This document shows positions 25,575 to 38,800 of a stretch of 64,000 bases of DNA, piece after piece. The notes under the pieces are model-generated. The model had not been told where the DNA came from, did no database searches, and worked only from the letters and a program-made list of their open reading frames with translations. Position 1 is the stretch's first letter; every line of letters starts with the position of its first letter. The stretch lies in contig CM038467.1 of the NCBI GenBank assembly GCA_021464415.1, forward strand, positions 11,115,411 to 11,179,410. The letters are read 5' to 3'. The position numbers and the translations under genes are program-made. Source of the stretch: Lonicera japonica. Lineage: Eukaryota; Streptophyta; Magnoliopsida; Dipsacales; Caprifoliaceae.

Positions 25575-27020
25575 ATTTATTTTAAGGAAAATGATAAATG
25601 ATGATGGACAAATATACCCCTAATTAGTTTAAGTTAATGTTAAAAATAACAAATCTCTCTCTCTTCAGTTCTCATTTCTTCTCTCTTCTCTCTCTTTCTA
25701 AAATCAAATAAATTGCTCTCTCTCTTTCTCTCTAAAATCAATAGACCAACATTAGCTCTAACCAACGATCTCACCTCCTCCTCCACCACCACCACCACCA
25801 CCACTTGACTTTCCGATTATTTCGCTGAGAGGATCGGAGCACTGTTCTCATCTTCTTCTTCCTCTTCTTTTTTTCTGTAGAGCTAATCATAAAACATATA
25901 TAACTTTTGATTGAACCGTTGGATCTAACTGATTTTCGAATATGTTATTCAGAAGACAAAGTTACTACACTATCACGTAAATCAGGACGATCAGAGGTAG
26001 TTTTGTTATCGAAATCGACCAATTTCGACAGCCCAGCGGGATATTGAAAAAAAATATTTTAATCGTAAGTTTTTTTTTATACAAACCTTACGTTGATCCA
26101 TATATATAAATAGAGTAGATGTTGATCTCATCAATTTTGTTATTCTATGTTTTGTAATGGTACTAAAATCATTTTAGCACATTTTGGTTGTTATTCAAAC
26201 GGTGCTAAATGTATTTAGCATCTTTTGGTTGTTGTCCAGGTGGTGCTAAATGCATTTAGCACTTTCTGGAGCGTATTTAGCACCTTTTGATTGCTGTCCA
26301 AAAAGTGCTAAATGCATTTAGCAATTTCTGGAACATATTTAGCACCTTTTGATTGCTATCCAAAAGGTGATAAATGCATTTAACACCTTCTGGTTGCTGT
26401 CCAGGTGGTGCTAAATGCATTTAGCACATTCTGGAGTGCATTTAACACCTTTTGATTGCTGTCCAGAATGTGCTAAATGCATTTAGCACCTTCTGGTTGC
26501 TGTCCAGGTGGTGCTAAATGCATTTAACACCTTCTGGAGTGCATTTAGCACCTTTTGATTGCTGTCCAGAAGATGCTAAATGCTGTTTAAAGCACAACTT
26601 CTAAATGCATTTAGCACATTTTGATTGATGTCCAGAAGGTGCTAAATGCATTTAGCACATTCTGGTTGCTGTCCAGGTGGTGCTAAATGCATTTAGCACA
26701 TTCTGGAGTACATTTAGCACCTTTTGATTGCTATCCAGAATGTGCTAAATGCATTTAGCACTTTTTGGTTGCTGTACAGGTGGTACTAAGTGCATTTAGC
26801 ACCTTCTGGAGCACATTTAGCATCTTTTGATTGCTGTCCATAAGGTGCTAAATGCATTTAGCACCTTCTGGTTGCTGTTAGTATCATAATGATACATGAG
26901 ATGTTATAAGGAAGGGGTGTTAGTGTCTTTTTTATATAGTGTCCTTAATTTACATGTCTAATTTTTAAATGTCCTTTATAATTATATTATTATTAGAATG
27001 AGCCCTTGTACCCAATTGCC
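25575..27020. mobile_element. unclassified repeat element with gene-like leader and tandem array
   Basis: This block differs from its surroundings. It opens near gacaaatatacccctaatta, continues with CT-rich sequence, a CACCAC run at about 25785-25804 and leader-like sequence, then the tandem array at 26186-26880. It closes near acccaattgcccctatt. The similar atacccct/ttgcccct ends hint at one mobile unit, but I could not define terminal repeats or a target duplication. No long open frame is present. Confidence 0.4.
26186..26880. repeat. palindromic tandem array, 103-bp higher-order unit
   Basis: The phrase ttgctgtcca recurs about 13 times at alternating spacings near 62 and 41 bases, a higher-order unit of about 103 bp repeated six to seven times. 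Each subunit carries the palindrome gtgctaaatgcatttagcac, perfect in several copies, with partners such as gtgcatttagcacc. All forward frames hit stops at the recurring tag and taa, so it is not coding. Neighbouring palindromes could form stacked hairpins or cruciforms. Confidence 0.9.
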
Positions 27021-27887
27021 CCTATTTTTTATTTCTTTTTATAATTAATAAAGAGAAAAGTTTTACGAGAATGGAAGATAATTTAATGGTTGATCATAAG
27101 TTCCTTTATTAGCTGTGAACCAAATTTTTATTGTGTTATAGCATGTATATGCTAAGTATATATTTGTATATCTTTTATATATTCACTAGTGATTTAGTCA
27201 GGTTTTTTTTTTATAATTGATCTATTACTTAGTTTAAGTTATTATGTTTTTCTTATTTATTTCATGTATCAATCTATATAAAATTCTCTTATTCTAACAC
27301 TTATACACATCATAATAATCTAGTCATAATAATATTCGATTCATTACCTTTTTGGTTTAATTTCTTTCAATGGGAGTCTTAATTTAACAAATAAATTGAT
27401 GATTTTTTCATAAAATTTGGTAAAGATTATTTTTATAATGGGTAAACCATTTCTACAAAATTTTATCAATAAATTCAAACAGGAAAGTGGCCAGTGGGTG
27501 TGATAAAGATTCTTATTAATATTATCAAAACTAATTTTGATTCATCTGATATGATTTTTGTTGGGATTTAATCTGATAAAATTGTTATAAAAATTTTGCT
27601 TGTGATTAATCAAAAATTGATGTTATGATTTTTTTTATATACAAAGTAATAAATTCACGACGACTTTTTTTATACAATATAATATTTTTCATACAAACTT
27701 TATCCACAACCATTCGACAACCATTCCATGTCCCGGTATCTCACTATTGCAAAGACAAGGAGGGTGCCAACAGACCGTAAGAATGTTGAGATTTAATCTG
27801 AACTTTCTTTTTGGTATCTTAAAAAAAAAAGAGTTAACAATTTTAATTTGCCCCCTTTTAGCAAAAATCTTTATCCACGCTTACTAC

Positions 27888-28664
27888 CAGGGGTGTGCAT
27901 GATCTAGTTGACCGAACCGAATATATCACTCCTAAAATTTCGTAGACTGAACCGGACCAAAATGAGTATTAAGACCGGACTAGACCAAACCGGTGCGATT
28001 TCGGTTAGTCCATTCGGTCTAGGCTTCTTTTTTTTGGGGTGGGAGGGGGGGTGTTATAATATGTCATTTTTATTAAAACCCCCCCCCCCCCCCCCCCCCC
28101 CCCACCACCACAATTCCATAATTATAAAAAAAAAATTGAAGAAAATATCTATTGTAGATTTGGGTATGCAAGTCTCTCAACATTAAATTCTAAACGCCTA
28201 ATGCTACACAAAACTTTTAAAATATATGTTGGTTATTTTCTTTTACTTGAATAAACTTATATATATATATATATACTTTTTTGTTTGATTTAGTCCAGCT
28301 CTTATTCTTATCATTAAAATATACATTAGTATCTTGTGAATAAAAGAAACAAAGGAAATATTATAAATTGTTTACTATAAACCCACCTTCCCTGCTCTTT
28401 GAAAATATGTCAAAATTATTATTATTTGTATTTTAAAAAAGAAAATAGGACACAAGAACACAATACACAACTATTATATATTATTAATATATATTTAAAT
28501 AAATATATATATATATATAATATAATAGCAATCCGGTCTGACCGAAACCTTAAAAATCTAAGATCGAGGACCGGATCGAATTCAAACAGTCCAGTCCAAA
28601 TATGTCCATTTTTCGGTCCGGCTCATTCGGTTTTGCGGTCCGGTTTGGTTTCTAAACACCCCTA
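27888..28664. mobile_element. hAT-type non-autonomous element with 8-bp target duplication
   Basis: The 777-bp element starts caggggtgtgca and ends taaacacccccta-like (taaacacccct then a), so the termini are inverse. A perfect 8-bp direct repeat, cttactac, flanks it at 27880-27887 and 28665-28672. Subterminal regions repeat accgaaccg and ccggtccgg-type words, typical transposase-binding clutter. The interior holds a 25-base C-run at 28079-28103 and AT microsatellites, with no transposase. Confidence 0.85.
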
Positions 28665-28672
28665 CTTACTAC

Positions 28673-30105
28673 CTTAACAATCCACTTATTAGAGTTTTTT
28701 TAATAGAATATCTAAAATCGATTCTCCATTTAAGAGCTTGTTAGACTTAACAATGATATGCTCTATGGCGGTTAATTTTTTTATATATTTTTAATTTTGA
28801 TAATTGAAGAGAAGAATTTTATTTTTGGTGAAATGTGTTTCAGGACTTGGTTATGCCCTTGGGGTGTAATTTTTAAGCATTATTGTAAAATTAATTATTT
28901 TGATTATCTCATTAAAAATATTATTAAAAGCGAAGGTGTTGGCACTTGGCAGAATTGAAGGCTGTTAGACGGTCAAACAATTTGGTTCACAAATTAAACC
29001 TTAATTAGTTCGAAATGTGTGGGGTAATAGTGGTCACTTACAAGAATCCTCAAAGTAACAAGAAACTTTGTATGCACACACAAATTACTTAATTAAGATT
29101 TTTAATCCCGTGGGTAGATTTTATTAGATGAGTGGGTCAAGCTAATGGTTGCTTGTTTTAGCATATTCTTGTCTTTATCAAGGAATCCGGCCCCTTTTTA
29201 CTAATTAGCAAACTTTTAACAGCATAGTTTTTTTTTTTTTTTTTTTTTTTTTTAAGTTAGTTGTGCCGTCTCCAGATATAGACTATAGAATCTTGCTTCG
29301 TCCTATATATATATATATATCTTTTGGTTAAAATTAAATAGCTGTTTTCTTATGTGTACACTTGACATGTGTACGCCTCACAACCAGAGAATTTAACTTT
29401 AACAATTTAATAATTAATGCTTAACAACAACTCTTATTAAAGCAAATATCACTTCAATTTGTATTCATAGCGATTTGAAATGAGTTGATGTCCACGTAAA
29501 CCAGTGGTATAATAAATTTCTATTTTCTAGTAGTGTGCTAAATGATGAGATTTTGCGAGTTTTGAATCGTCCAAATCAACTACTAATTTCTACAATCTTA
29601 TTAAGGATAAGAAAGATAATGGCCTATTAATGAAACTAGTAATTTAATTTCATTTTTTCTTTTAAAATAAGAATAAAGTAAGTTCTTCGTACTCTTTTAT
29701 TCAATCACAACTAACATTAAATATATAATAAAATAATTTTTTTATATTTTATTTTTTTATCTCACACATCAAATACAGCCTTATAATATTTTAATACAAT
29801 CCATGTGACAATTTTCTTGTATTTTTTTGAGATTTTTTTTTTAATATTTATGACGGATTTTTAAAGGGCCAAAATATATTATAAGATTAACTATAAAAAA
29901 GTATAGTATACTTACACCAATTTTGCAACTTTAACAATGTCCAATTATTTGTTTTTAAAAAAAAAATAGACAACACACTTTTTTGTTTGTTTTCATTTAG
30001 TACAACCGTAGGGATTCCAAGCTAATATCATTAGTGATTGACGATATGATCCTGACGCATCTTCCAATTGGCTTACCATGTAAGATATTTTATATATTTT
30101 TTTTT
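28673..30105. other. AT-rich spacer
   Basis: No gene seen. It contains a T-run of about 27 at 29227-29253 and a short AT microsatellite near 29304-29320. Open frames are short and low-complexity. Confidence 0.5.
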
Positions 30106-30512
30106 AAGGAGCTCAACATATCAAAAAAAAAAAAAATTTGTGCCAAAAGTTTTACACCATATATATCTATCAATAGGTAATGGGTTTACTGCGAGCCATT
30201 AACACCGGAATTATTCAAGCTTTACTTTTATATTATTTTTTTATTTAAAATAATTTAATATGTCATGATAGCTTTAAATTATAATATATTATTTCTTTTT
30301 TTAGGAACATGACATATCATATTCATATCAAACTCTTGCCACGATTCAACACCTATAAATAAATAAAAAATCACCATTGAGCATTACAAATTTAAAAAAT
30401 AAAATTATAGCTTGAATAATTATGGTGTTAATGCCAGGCAATAAACCCATTACATATTAATATATCTAATGTAAAACTTTCGGCAAAAAAAATTGATATG
30501 TCAAGCTCCTTA
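30106..30512. mobile_element. long fold-back MITE
   Basis: The left arm starts aaggagctcaacatatc and continues through aatgggtttactgc and attattcaagct. It is repeated in inverse order on the right, ending gatatgtcaagctcctta. Arms are about 130 bases with some mismatches, enclosing an AT-rich loop. There is no coding capacity. A Mutator-like fold-back is possible; the target duplication is unresolved. Confidence 0.7.
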
Positions 30513-30553
30513 AGAAAAGTTCAAAAAAAAAAAACCTAACATAACAAGTAAGG

Positions 30554-31160
30554 TATGCACAATTCAATCCAATTCGATCAAACCGACCGATCCAAACCAA
30601 TCCAATCAAGTATTGATTGGATTTAGTAAAACTAGTGGATTGGATTGTTTGCGTTTTAGAAAACAAACCAAACATTGGATCAATTTGGTTTTCACCTTGG
30701 CGAAACCAATTTCAAGCCGATTCAATCCAACCTCAATTAAAAATAACACTTGTTCCTCCGTAATTTGCGATTTTTGTACACTAAGTTATTAATATAGACT
30801 GCACTACACATTAGTATTGATACATATATAAAAGAACTTATAAATAAACCCTAATTTACTTATCTTTTATTTCATTAATGAATTACATTTTAATATGGAA
30901 TGACTTAATAATTTAGATTTTTATTTTAGTAATAAAAGGAACTTTTTACTTATATTGTCTAGGTCCTTGTAAAATTGATTAGATTTGTTTTGAATGCTAT
31001 TAAAATGTAAATAATCTTTACACAAAAGACATTCGTTTCAAACCAATCCAATCCAATGTCAAATTGGATTTGATTGGATTTTAAAACAAAGTTGGATTGG
31101 ATTATAAAATATAAAATCATGTTGAATTGGATTGGTTTAACATTGTTGGTTTAGAATCCT
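30554..31160. repeat. repeat rich in attggattgg/ccaatccaat words
   Basis: Both ends of this stretch are dense in inverse-oriented words (ttcaatccaattcgatc on the left, ttggattggatt on the right) around an AT-rich centre. The arrangement resembles subterminal repeats of a hAT-like MITE beginning tgcacaattcaatcc. The right terminus is not preserved, so it may be truncated. Confidence 0.45.
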
Positions 31161-31199
31161 AACGAACCTACAAAATCAAAACAAGGAAAAAGTACACTG

Positions 31200-34100
31200 T
31201 CTAATTTTGTTTAAAAGATAAATTCTACTTACACCACTAATATATCTTAAAACCACCCAAAATTAAAAGGTGCAAAAATAGGCTAATTCACACCACATTT
31301 TTCTTGTGGTAAAATTAAGGAAGGTATATGGAAGGTGTGTGGTATTTTAAGTAAAAAATATAATATTTAATTTGTGGTAAAATTAATAAATTTTTATGGT
31401 GGTAAAACCATGTAATGTTAAAAAAAAAAAACCCAAATCAAACATTACCATTACACTCTTCCCGCGCAAATACTCGGTTTGAAGCTTTCTTCGCACGAAA
31501 CCAATAAATTTACCATGTAAGTGATTGTTCATTCATGATTATTGGTTATTTATCACCAAATATCAACACTGACAATGAAACTTTATATTTTGTTCAAAAA
31601 AGGGAATAGCGAGATGATAAACTTGAAGATTATTTAAAGCACTCAAATATCTACATTGATAATGAAACATTATGCATTGGGGTATGTATATATATTCATC
31701 ATTTTACCTTCCTTCCTTCGAAACTTGTAAAAATGAGTTTCATTTTATAAAACGAAACATCGTTTTCGATCACACAGAGCCCAAAAAATAATACTTATTC
31801 GGCAACACGTTCCCGAGAATAAAATAATATCTCGGTATTAAACTACTATCTAAAATAAAATATACTCGGTGTTTTCTTACCGATTTATATTCATATTCTC
31901 GGCCATGTGTTGCCGAGTATTTTCTTATAGTTTATATTTTATTAAATATTATTTTATATATTGCAGGGTTTATCTTTTGTGTTAAAATCATTAAATTATC
32001 AAACTAATATCGACGCTCTAGTTCTACTAGAAGTTAATCCTATTTGTATGACTGATCCTGGTAATATTAGTCAAATTATTTCTCAAAATTTCGCAAGCTA
32101 TTTCTTATCGGACAAAGTAAGTACATTTATCCCACCATTTTAGATTTTACTATAAGTTTTAGATAAGATACTAAATGCTTTTTATCATTCTTGTAAGTAT
32201 TTGAGTCGTGAATTGAGTTGTTCGATTGGTGTCAATGCATTGCCCAAAATTTGAACACAGTATTGTCACATTAAAGTTAAAAAAAAATTGAGGCTATAAA
32301 ATCATGATGTATTCATCAGTGAAGTAAATCGTGGTGTTTTTATTTTCTTGTGTATATAAACATGATTTACATGCCATAGAAGTTTTTTTGTAACATTGTA
32401 TAGTTTATAGTGACTTTTAATGGAAATGAAGTTTTTAGTTAACCAACTTATCTTGATATCTTGTGTGAAGTTCTTAGTTAACACTGCATAAATATGCCTT
32501 GTTTTATGAAATTAAGGCACATATATTCCCTTAGTCAAAAGCTATAATTTTTTAGTGATCGACAATCCATAGCCGAATATAAGCAAAAAAGTCGGCAATT
32601 TATAATCTAGATTTGATAACAATATCTGCTAAACATGTTAGATCGGTATCATTGTGCCGAAATTAACTTATATTTTCGGTGATATTTTGCTGATTAAATT
32701 GTATATAATTTGGTAAACTATTTATTACCGAATATAGTATTTAGACAAACATTTTGGCCGGTTGCACATTGCCGAGTTTTAAGAATCATCAACTAGGTGT
32801 CCAATTCAATATGTTTTTTCAGTAATACTGTGCCGAGATATATGGGAAACTTAGGCAAAAATCAATCGTTTTTTCATAATTTTTAAAATTTTGTCACAAA
32901 TCACAAAGTTTCAAAACAAATCAACATTCTAAGCAAAACAAATATCTCAATTTTATGTAAATCAAGTTAATATATTACCACAAGATTGGTATAGAACCTC
33001 GTCTATTAACAAAAAAGAAAGTAATAATATACCATATGTAAACTCAAAAACTAATTAAACCATAAGTTAAGCGTTTGTACCTAATAAAAAATCTAGATAC
33101 TAAAAAAATATTCCTATTGTTTTTACCAAATCAAAAATCAATTAAACCATAATCTAAGCGCTAAATTCTTCAAAAAAAATATTCCCATTATTTTTACCAA
33201 GTCAAAAAATTAACTAAACCAACATATCTAAACGTTTACACACGACTTCGCTTTATGCTTCGTGTTAAGATGAAACTTTTACACCTTTTAGGTTGTGTGG
33301 ACGGTGTTGGTTATACTGCAACTTCACGTTTTTTAATTTTTGTCTTTGCGGCTTCTTCTTGATGTTCATCTTCACTTGTTGTCTTTACCGCTTCATATTC
33401 ATTTTCACTAGTTTATTAATTACTTTCATTCTCAATTGCGATCCGTCTCTACTACCTTCTTGATTACTTTGTTCTACACAACGGCCATCTTCCTCTTCAA
33501 CCATAGCATTGTTGTTCTCTTTGACATAGTTGGCGCTTTGCGAGTGGTAGCCATCTTTAAAATAAAACTTATAATTGAAGACTTTGCACAAGTTAGAAAC
33601 ATGCATAAAGATTCTTTATAATAAAACCTATATGAGACATAAAAATAAATGATATAATTTCATTATGTCCTATAGAAACATGTATCAAGATTGTATGAAG
33701 AATCAATTTATACCTACACATCAAACATATAAACCAAGACTAATTATAACTATAAAACAACAAAAACTAATAAAAAAATTGCTTAAATTGATATTTAACA
33801 TGTGTTAGGATCTTATTGATTATTTTAAATTTTACACAAGACCTTGCAAAAGTACCATTGGAGCATTTTTTTTAGTGTTTCAAGTTTTTTGTAAAAGTTG
33901 GTCGACACATATGATTTACAAGTTAATTTTGCACTATCATTAGAGACATTCAAAGTATATTTTTTTTTAAAAAAAGAACTTATGTACGTGTCTCTCAAAT
34001 GGTGGAATACTCACTCTCCTCAAATTGATCAGATTCATGAAGGAAATTTTCTCGCAGGCATTTCATCAAACAAGTGATATGCATCATTAAAGTCCATTCC

Positions 34101-34930
34101 TTCAAAAATCATCATGGAAAACAAACAAGAAAGGTTGTAAAAGTACTTTGTCCGAAAAGCAGACTCTGTAAAACCCACGGCCAAAAAGTTCTACTCATAA
34201 TTTTTATAAACACCTTATGTGCAAACATTATCCTTTCAAATAAATTCCATAATGTCAATCCAATTTTACCAAGAATTGCAAGGAATGACTAAAATAACAA
34301 TAATAAGAGAAACTCATTAAGGAAAGCAAATGGTTTAAGATATGTTATAATTATAGCATTTTTCATTTAAAACAGGGGAACAAAATACCTAAAAATTCTT
34401 TCAATTTTTTTGGTAACCAAATAGATAAATAAGTAAAGGTATGAAAGAGAGACCAACGTGAGAAACGAGCAGCAAGAGAAAGAGACGTACCTTAGAGATG
34501 GTAAAGATCAACGTGAAGGAACTAGCAAATTTAATTTTAAGGCGTCGAAAGAACGAGCAGTGGAGGAATAAGAGATAAGAGAGAGCCTAACGTGAAGGAA
34601 CACGCGCCGCGCAGTGAAAGGTCAAGCGAGGCGACAATTGGAGTGTGAAAGAGAGAGTAACTAGAGCTTGCTTTTATTAATGCGAAAAAGAAAGAGAAAT
34701 AAGAGAAGTTTTTTAAAAAATAATTATTTTAATTATTTTTAATGGTGTTTTAAGAAATCTCATGTACTTTTTATGATAAAATTTAATATGCATTATGTAA
34801 TATATGCAGTGGTGTTTTAAATTTTTTTTCCTACTTTTATGATAATTCTTAGTTCACCGTAAGTTTTAAAAATTTTTGTAGTATAATATTTTTTTTTTTG
34901 TACCATAGTATAATTAGAATCTCACTTTTT
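31200..34930. mobile_element. probable large decayed DNA transposon of unknown class
   Basis: The 3.7-kb block has related sequence near its two ends (cttaaaaccaccc at 31250 and, inverted, tggtgttttaa at 34744 and 34811). Clusters of tcggcaa, tgccgag and ctcggt words lie at 31795-31920 and 32560-32840, like the subterminal repeats of large plant DNA transposons. Short coding-like fragments exist: about 50 codons from 31967 on the plus strand, and an acidic Glu/Asn-rich stretch at 33385-33606 on the minus strand. I cannot assign either. Boundaries and family are inference. Confidence 0.35.
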
Positions 34931-35149
34931 TTAAAGTTATGCATCATCAAAGTTACAAAATCAGTACAAACGCATTAATATATATTATATTAAAGATGTA
35001 TTAGGACGAAGTGGTATGCAAATGGGGAGAAAAAAGAGAGGAGTAAAAAAGGAGAGGTCACAGGAGGAAGGAAGAAGAAATAGGTAGAAGTCACCCATCA
35101 CTATAACCCAGTTTGTCTCCTCTTATGTGGATCTTCGCACGTTCTGAGA

Positions 35150-35294
35150 GTGTGATGAGTTAGTGAGAGAGATTGAAACAATTTCTTCCTATAATGCCTT
35201 CACTGCTCCACCAGAAAAAACCCCCCCTCCCCTCCCTCCAACTCTCTCTTCCTCACCTTCAAAACCCTAACTCTCTCTCTCTCTCTCTCTCCAG
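35150..35294 (+). promoter_or_regulatory. 5' leader exon of the kinase gene, (TC)n rich
   Basis: A C/T-rich tract containing aaaccctaactc and a (TC)n run ends at a strong donor, ctctccag|gtgagc at 35294/35295. This looks like a non-coding first exon joined to an acceptor shortly before the ATG at 35814. The leader start is a guess. TC-rich leaders are common in plant genes. Confidence 0.45.
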
Positions 35295-35813
35295 GTGAGC
35301 TTTTCTCTGCGACTCTCATGGCTTAGCTAGCTAGCTTCGCTCTCCTACATTCACGAGCTCTTCCGTGTGGATTTTTTTCTACGTTTCTTCAATTCCCGCT
35401 CCCTCTGGATCTCTCCGTTCGAAGTTGTAACTTCCACAGAGCGATTCTAGATTTTAAAATTCCTTGTTCATGCATATGCATACGTGTATACCTATTCTCC
35501 ATTTTTCTTTCGAGTTTGGTGATCTATACTCCTCTGTTGAAGCATCAGTTTTTTCGCTTCTAATCTCTCATTATTTATGAGCACTCGATTCACTTTGCTT
35601 CAGTTAATTTAGGACGCTGTGGTGTTTTTAACTAAGCAAAAGGACAAATTCGAAATGTAGGTGAAATAGTAACATCTCAAGCTTTCAAAAGTTAATTATT
35701 TGGTGGTATTTTTATATACCTACACAGAAATTGGGGTTTTTTGTAACACACATTTGGTTCAAGAGGTGTACTGGACGAGCTTTGATGATTTATTCAAGTA
35801 GTGGTTTGGATCC

Positions 35814-38800
35814 ATGAAGAATTTTTACTGGTTTAAGCAGATTGCCAATAATGGCAGCAACAAACTCGAGAGGCGACTCTCTCTCGGCGAATACAAGCGA
35901 GCAGTTTCGTGGTCCAAGTACTTGGTTTCTTCTGGTGCTGAGATAAAAGGAGAAGGAGAAGAGGAATGGAGCGCGGATATGTCGCAGTTGTTTATAGGGA
36001 ATAAGTTTGCATCCGGGAGGCATAGTAGGATCTATAGAGGGGTATACAAGCAGAGGGATGTCGCGATTAAGCTTATAAGTCAGCCTGAGGAAGATGGTGA
36101 TTTGGCTGCTTATTTAGAGAAACAGTTCACTTCCGAGGTTGCTTTGTTGTTTCGATTGCATCATCCTAATATACTCACAGTAAGCGCTGTTTGATAGATT
36201 TTATGCTCCCATGTTGCGTATAATATATTCAAACTGTTGCTAAATTAACATACAAAACTGCTGTGTTATTTTCGTACTTCTTGTTTGGTTGCCAGTTGGT
36301 TCTTTTAATGTAGATTTTTGCCTTATTCTGATTCGGTGTGGCATTTTGACAAAAAGGTAGATTATTCGAAAGAATTATGGCTAATATGTGTAATTTATGT
36401 ATCTATTTGTAATACCATCATTGCAACTACTGCTGCTTGTTTTTGTAATTAATTGAGAAACTCTTTAGGCCAGCATAAGGTCATCGAAATGGATCCGAAA
36501 CTGCTATGTCTTACAGAAACAAATTAGGCTCGATGTGACTTGCCCTCTTTTTACCACAATAGCCAAAATCTAGGCGACTCGAGTCAATTTACAGAGTTGT
36601 TCTTGTTGACTTGCTGAGTCCTATTATTTTAATTAACATTCTTGTCGACCTTTCTAAAAAAATGTTTGTTTCATCTTACCTGAAACCAAAACTGAAATTG
36701 AGACGAGGCGAAAATTAGATGACCCAACTATTTGGCCGAAACCGTGTCTTTGAATCATGCCAGCAAAAACTGATTATCCTCAGGAGACAGCAAGAGCTTC
36801 TTTTCAATGATTAACTTTTTAATAGGGACCACATTGCCTTTGCATCTTCTCAAGAGTTTCCTTTTTTTTTTCCCTTTTAGCATTTTAAAATGTCCAGTGT
36901 TTTCTTTGTCATGCTAGTTGACTTCAATTTAGTCCTCTTTGTTCTGCCCATTGACCACTAGCTTCATTCACATATCTCATCCCCACAGTTTTCTTTCGAG
37001 GGAGGTTTAGACTTTGCTATCGCCACCAAGGACTACCTTCTTATTCACAAAAATTAATTGTTATCATTTGATCTAATATCCTCAAGGCTTTTTCAGTATA
37101 TGGTGATACGCATAACAAGATTCCGTGTTCTGTGATATTATTGTCATCACTGGTGGATGGAAAATAGATAACTTAAACCTAGAAAGACCTAGATTTGCAA
37201 GTTTATTACGTCACAGGCATTACAATCTAGGAGAGTAAAGCTAGCTGTAGTGGCAGTTCGAAGGACTACAATTTCTTATGCTAACCGCTCTTTGTGCAGA
37301 TGTTGGTGGTGGCTCCAATAATATTGGGAAGGAAATTCAAGTTTGAATCCATTTTTGTTAGCCATATTTACTTCCAATATACATTCCACGCACAATTTCA
37401 AAATTTATTATAATTTGTGAGGCAAATCCCGAAATCGATATCATTCTTTCAAATTAGAGGTGCTTTTTTTTTTCTTTCTTTTTAAACACTTGATGATTGA
37501 TAAGTAATGCTGAACTTCTTAGGACTTGATGCTTTAAACTTTACATTGTCATATTTTTTGTTCCTTGTTTAAGATCATGCACATTTTTGTATATTGGTTA
37601 TCTACTTATCTCACATAGACCAACATAGACAAACATCCTCTTGATATGATAAAACGCTCATTTTGGTGAAATCTGTATCTTTATTGTACGTGGTTTGTTA
37701 CAACCCCGGTTGGTCATAAAATTATAATTTTTTTATTATGTGTCTTTTCTTTGACCCCTGCCCATTCTTTCCCCTTTTTTCGTACAGTTTTTTGCAGCAT
37801 GTAAGAAACCCCCTGTATTTTGTATCATCACCGAGTACTTGGCTGGGGGCTCCCTGAGGAAATTTCTTCATCAGCAGGAGCCATATTCAGTTCCATTTCA
37901 CCTGGTTCTCAGGCTTGCCCTTGACATTGCACGGGGAATGCAATATCTTCATTCTCAGGGGATACTTCACAGGGATCTCAAATCAGAAAATCTACTGCTT
38001 GATGAAGATATGTGTGTGAAGGTAGCAGATTTTGGCATTTCATGTTTAGAATCTCAGTGTGGCAGTGCAAAAGGATTCACAGGTACTTATCGCTGGATGG
38101 CACCAGAAATGATCAAAGAAAAGCACCATACAAAGAAAGTTGACGTTTACAGTTTTGGCATTGTATTGTGGGAGCTTTTAACTGCGTTGACACCATTTGA
38201 CAACATGACTCCAGAACAGGCTGCGTTTGCAGTCTGCCAGAAGGTAATATTTTGGCATACTATATTTTCTTGTCATTTATTGTTGTATGGTCTGTATTGA
38301 TGAAAATTTATATATATTTTTAAACGTAAAGGAGGCTTGCTATTACATTCGTGGATCATCTATTGTCTACATTCATTATGCACTCCACTTTGGTTCAACA
38401 CTAGCTTCTACGAAATGGTAATATGTTTGCTTGTATGCACTTGTTTGTGGAATTTTTCATTGGTCTTCATTTTATAAATAATTTCTATTGGTGAATTTTT
38501 TTATAAATTTTTAAACGCAAAGGAGGCTTGCTATTAAATTCGTGGATCATCTATTGTCTCCATTCATTATGCACTCCACTTCGGTTTAACACTTGCTCTT
38601 ACTAAATGGTATATGTTCACTCATATGTGGAATTTTTCATTGGTCTTCATTTTATAAATAATTTCTTAAAATTATAAACTAGGTAATGAATATCTATGCA
38701 ACTATAGGCAGAAAATTTGGCTTACATTCTACTGAAGGGTTAACTTAATGGATTGATTAATATAGTCATTGTCTCCTTTGTTACAAGTTACAACCTCTAT

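Noticed and set aside
34021..34140. Minus-strand phrase resembling a PPR motif (DAYHLFDEMPARK)
   Set aside because: Only about 20 residues before a stop and no neighbouring repeat; chance or a tiny relic within the transposon block.
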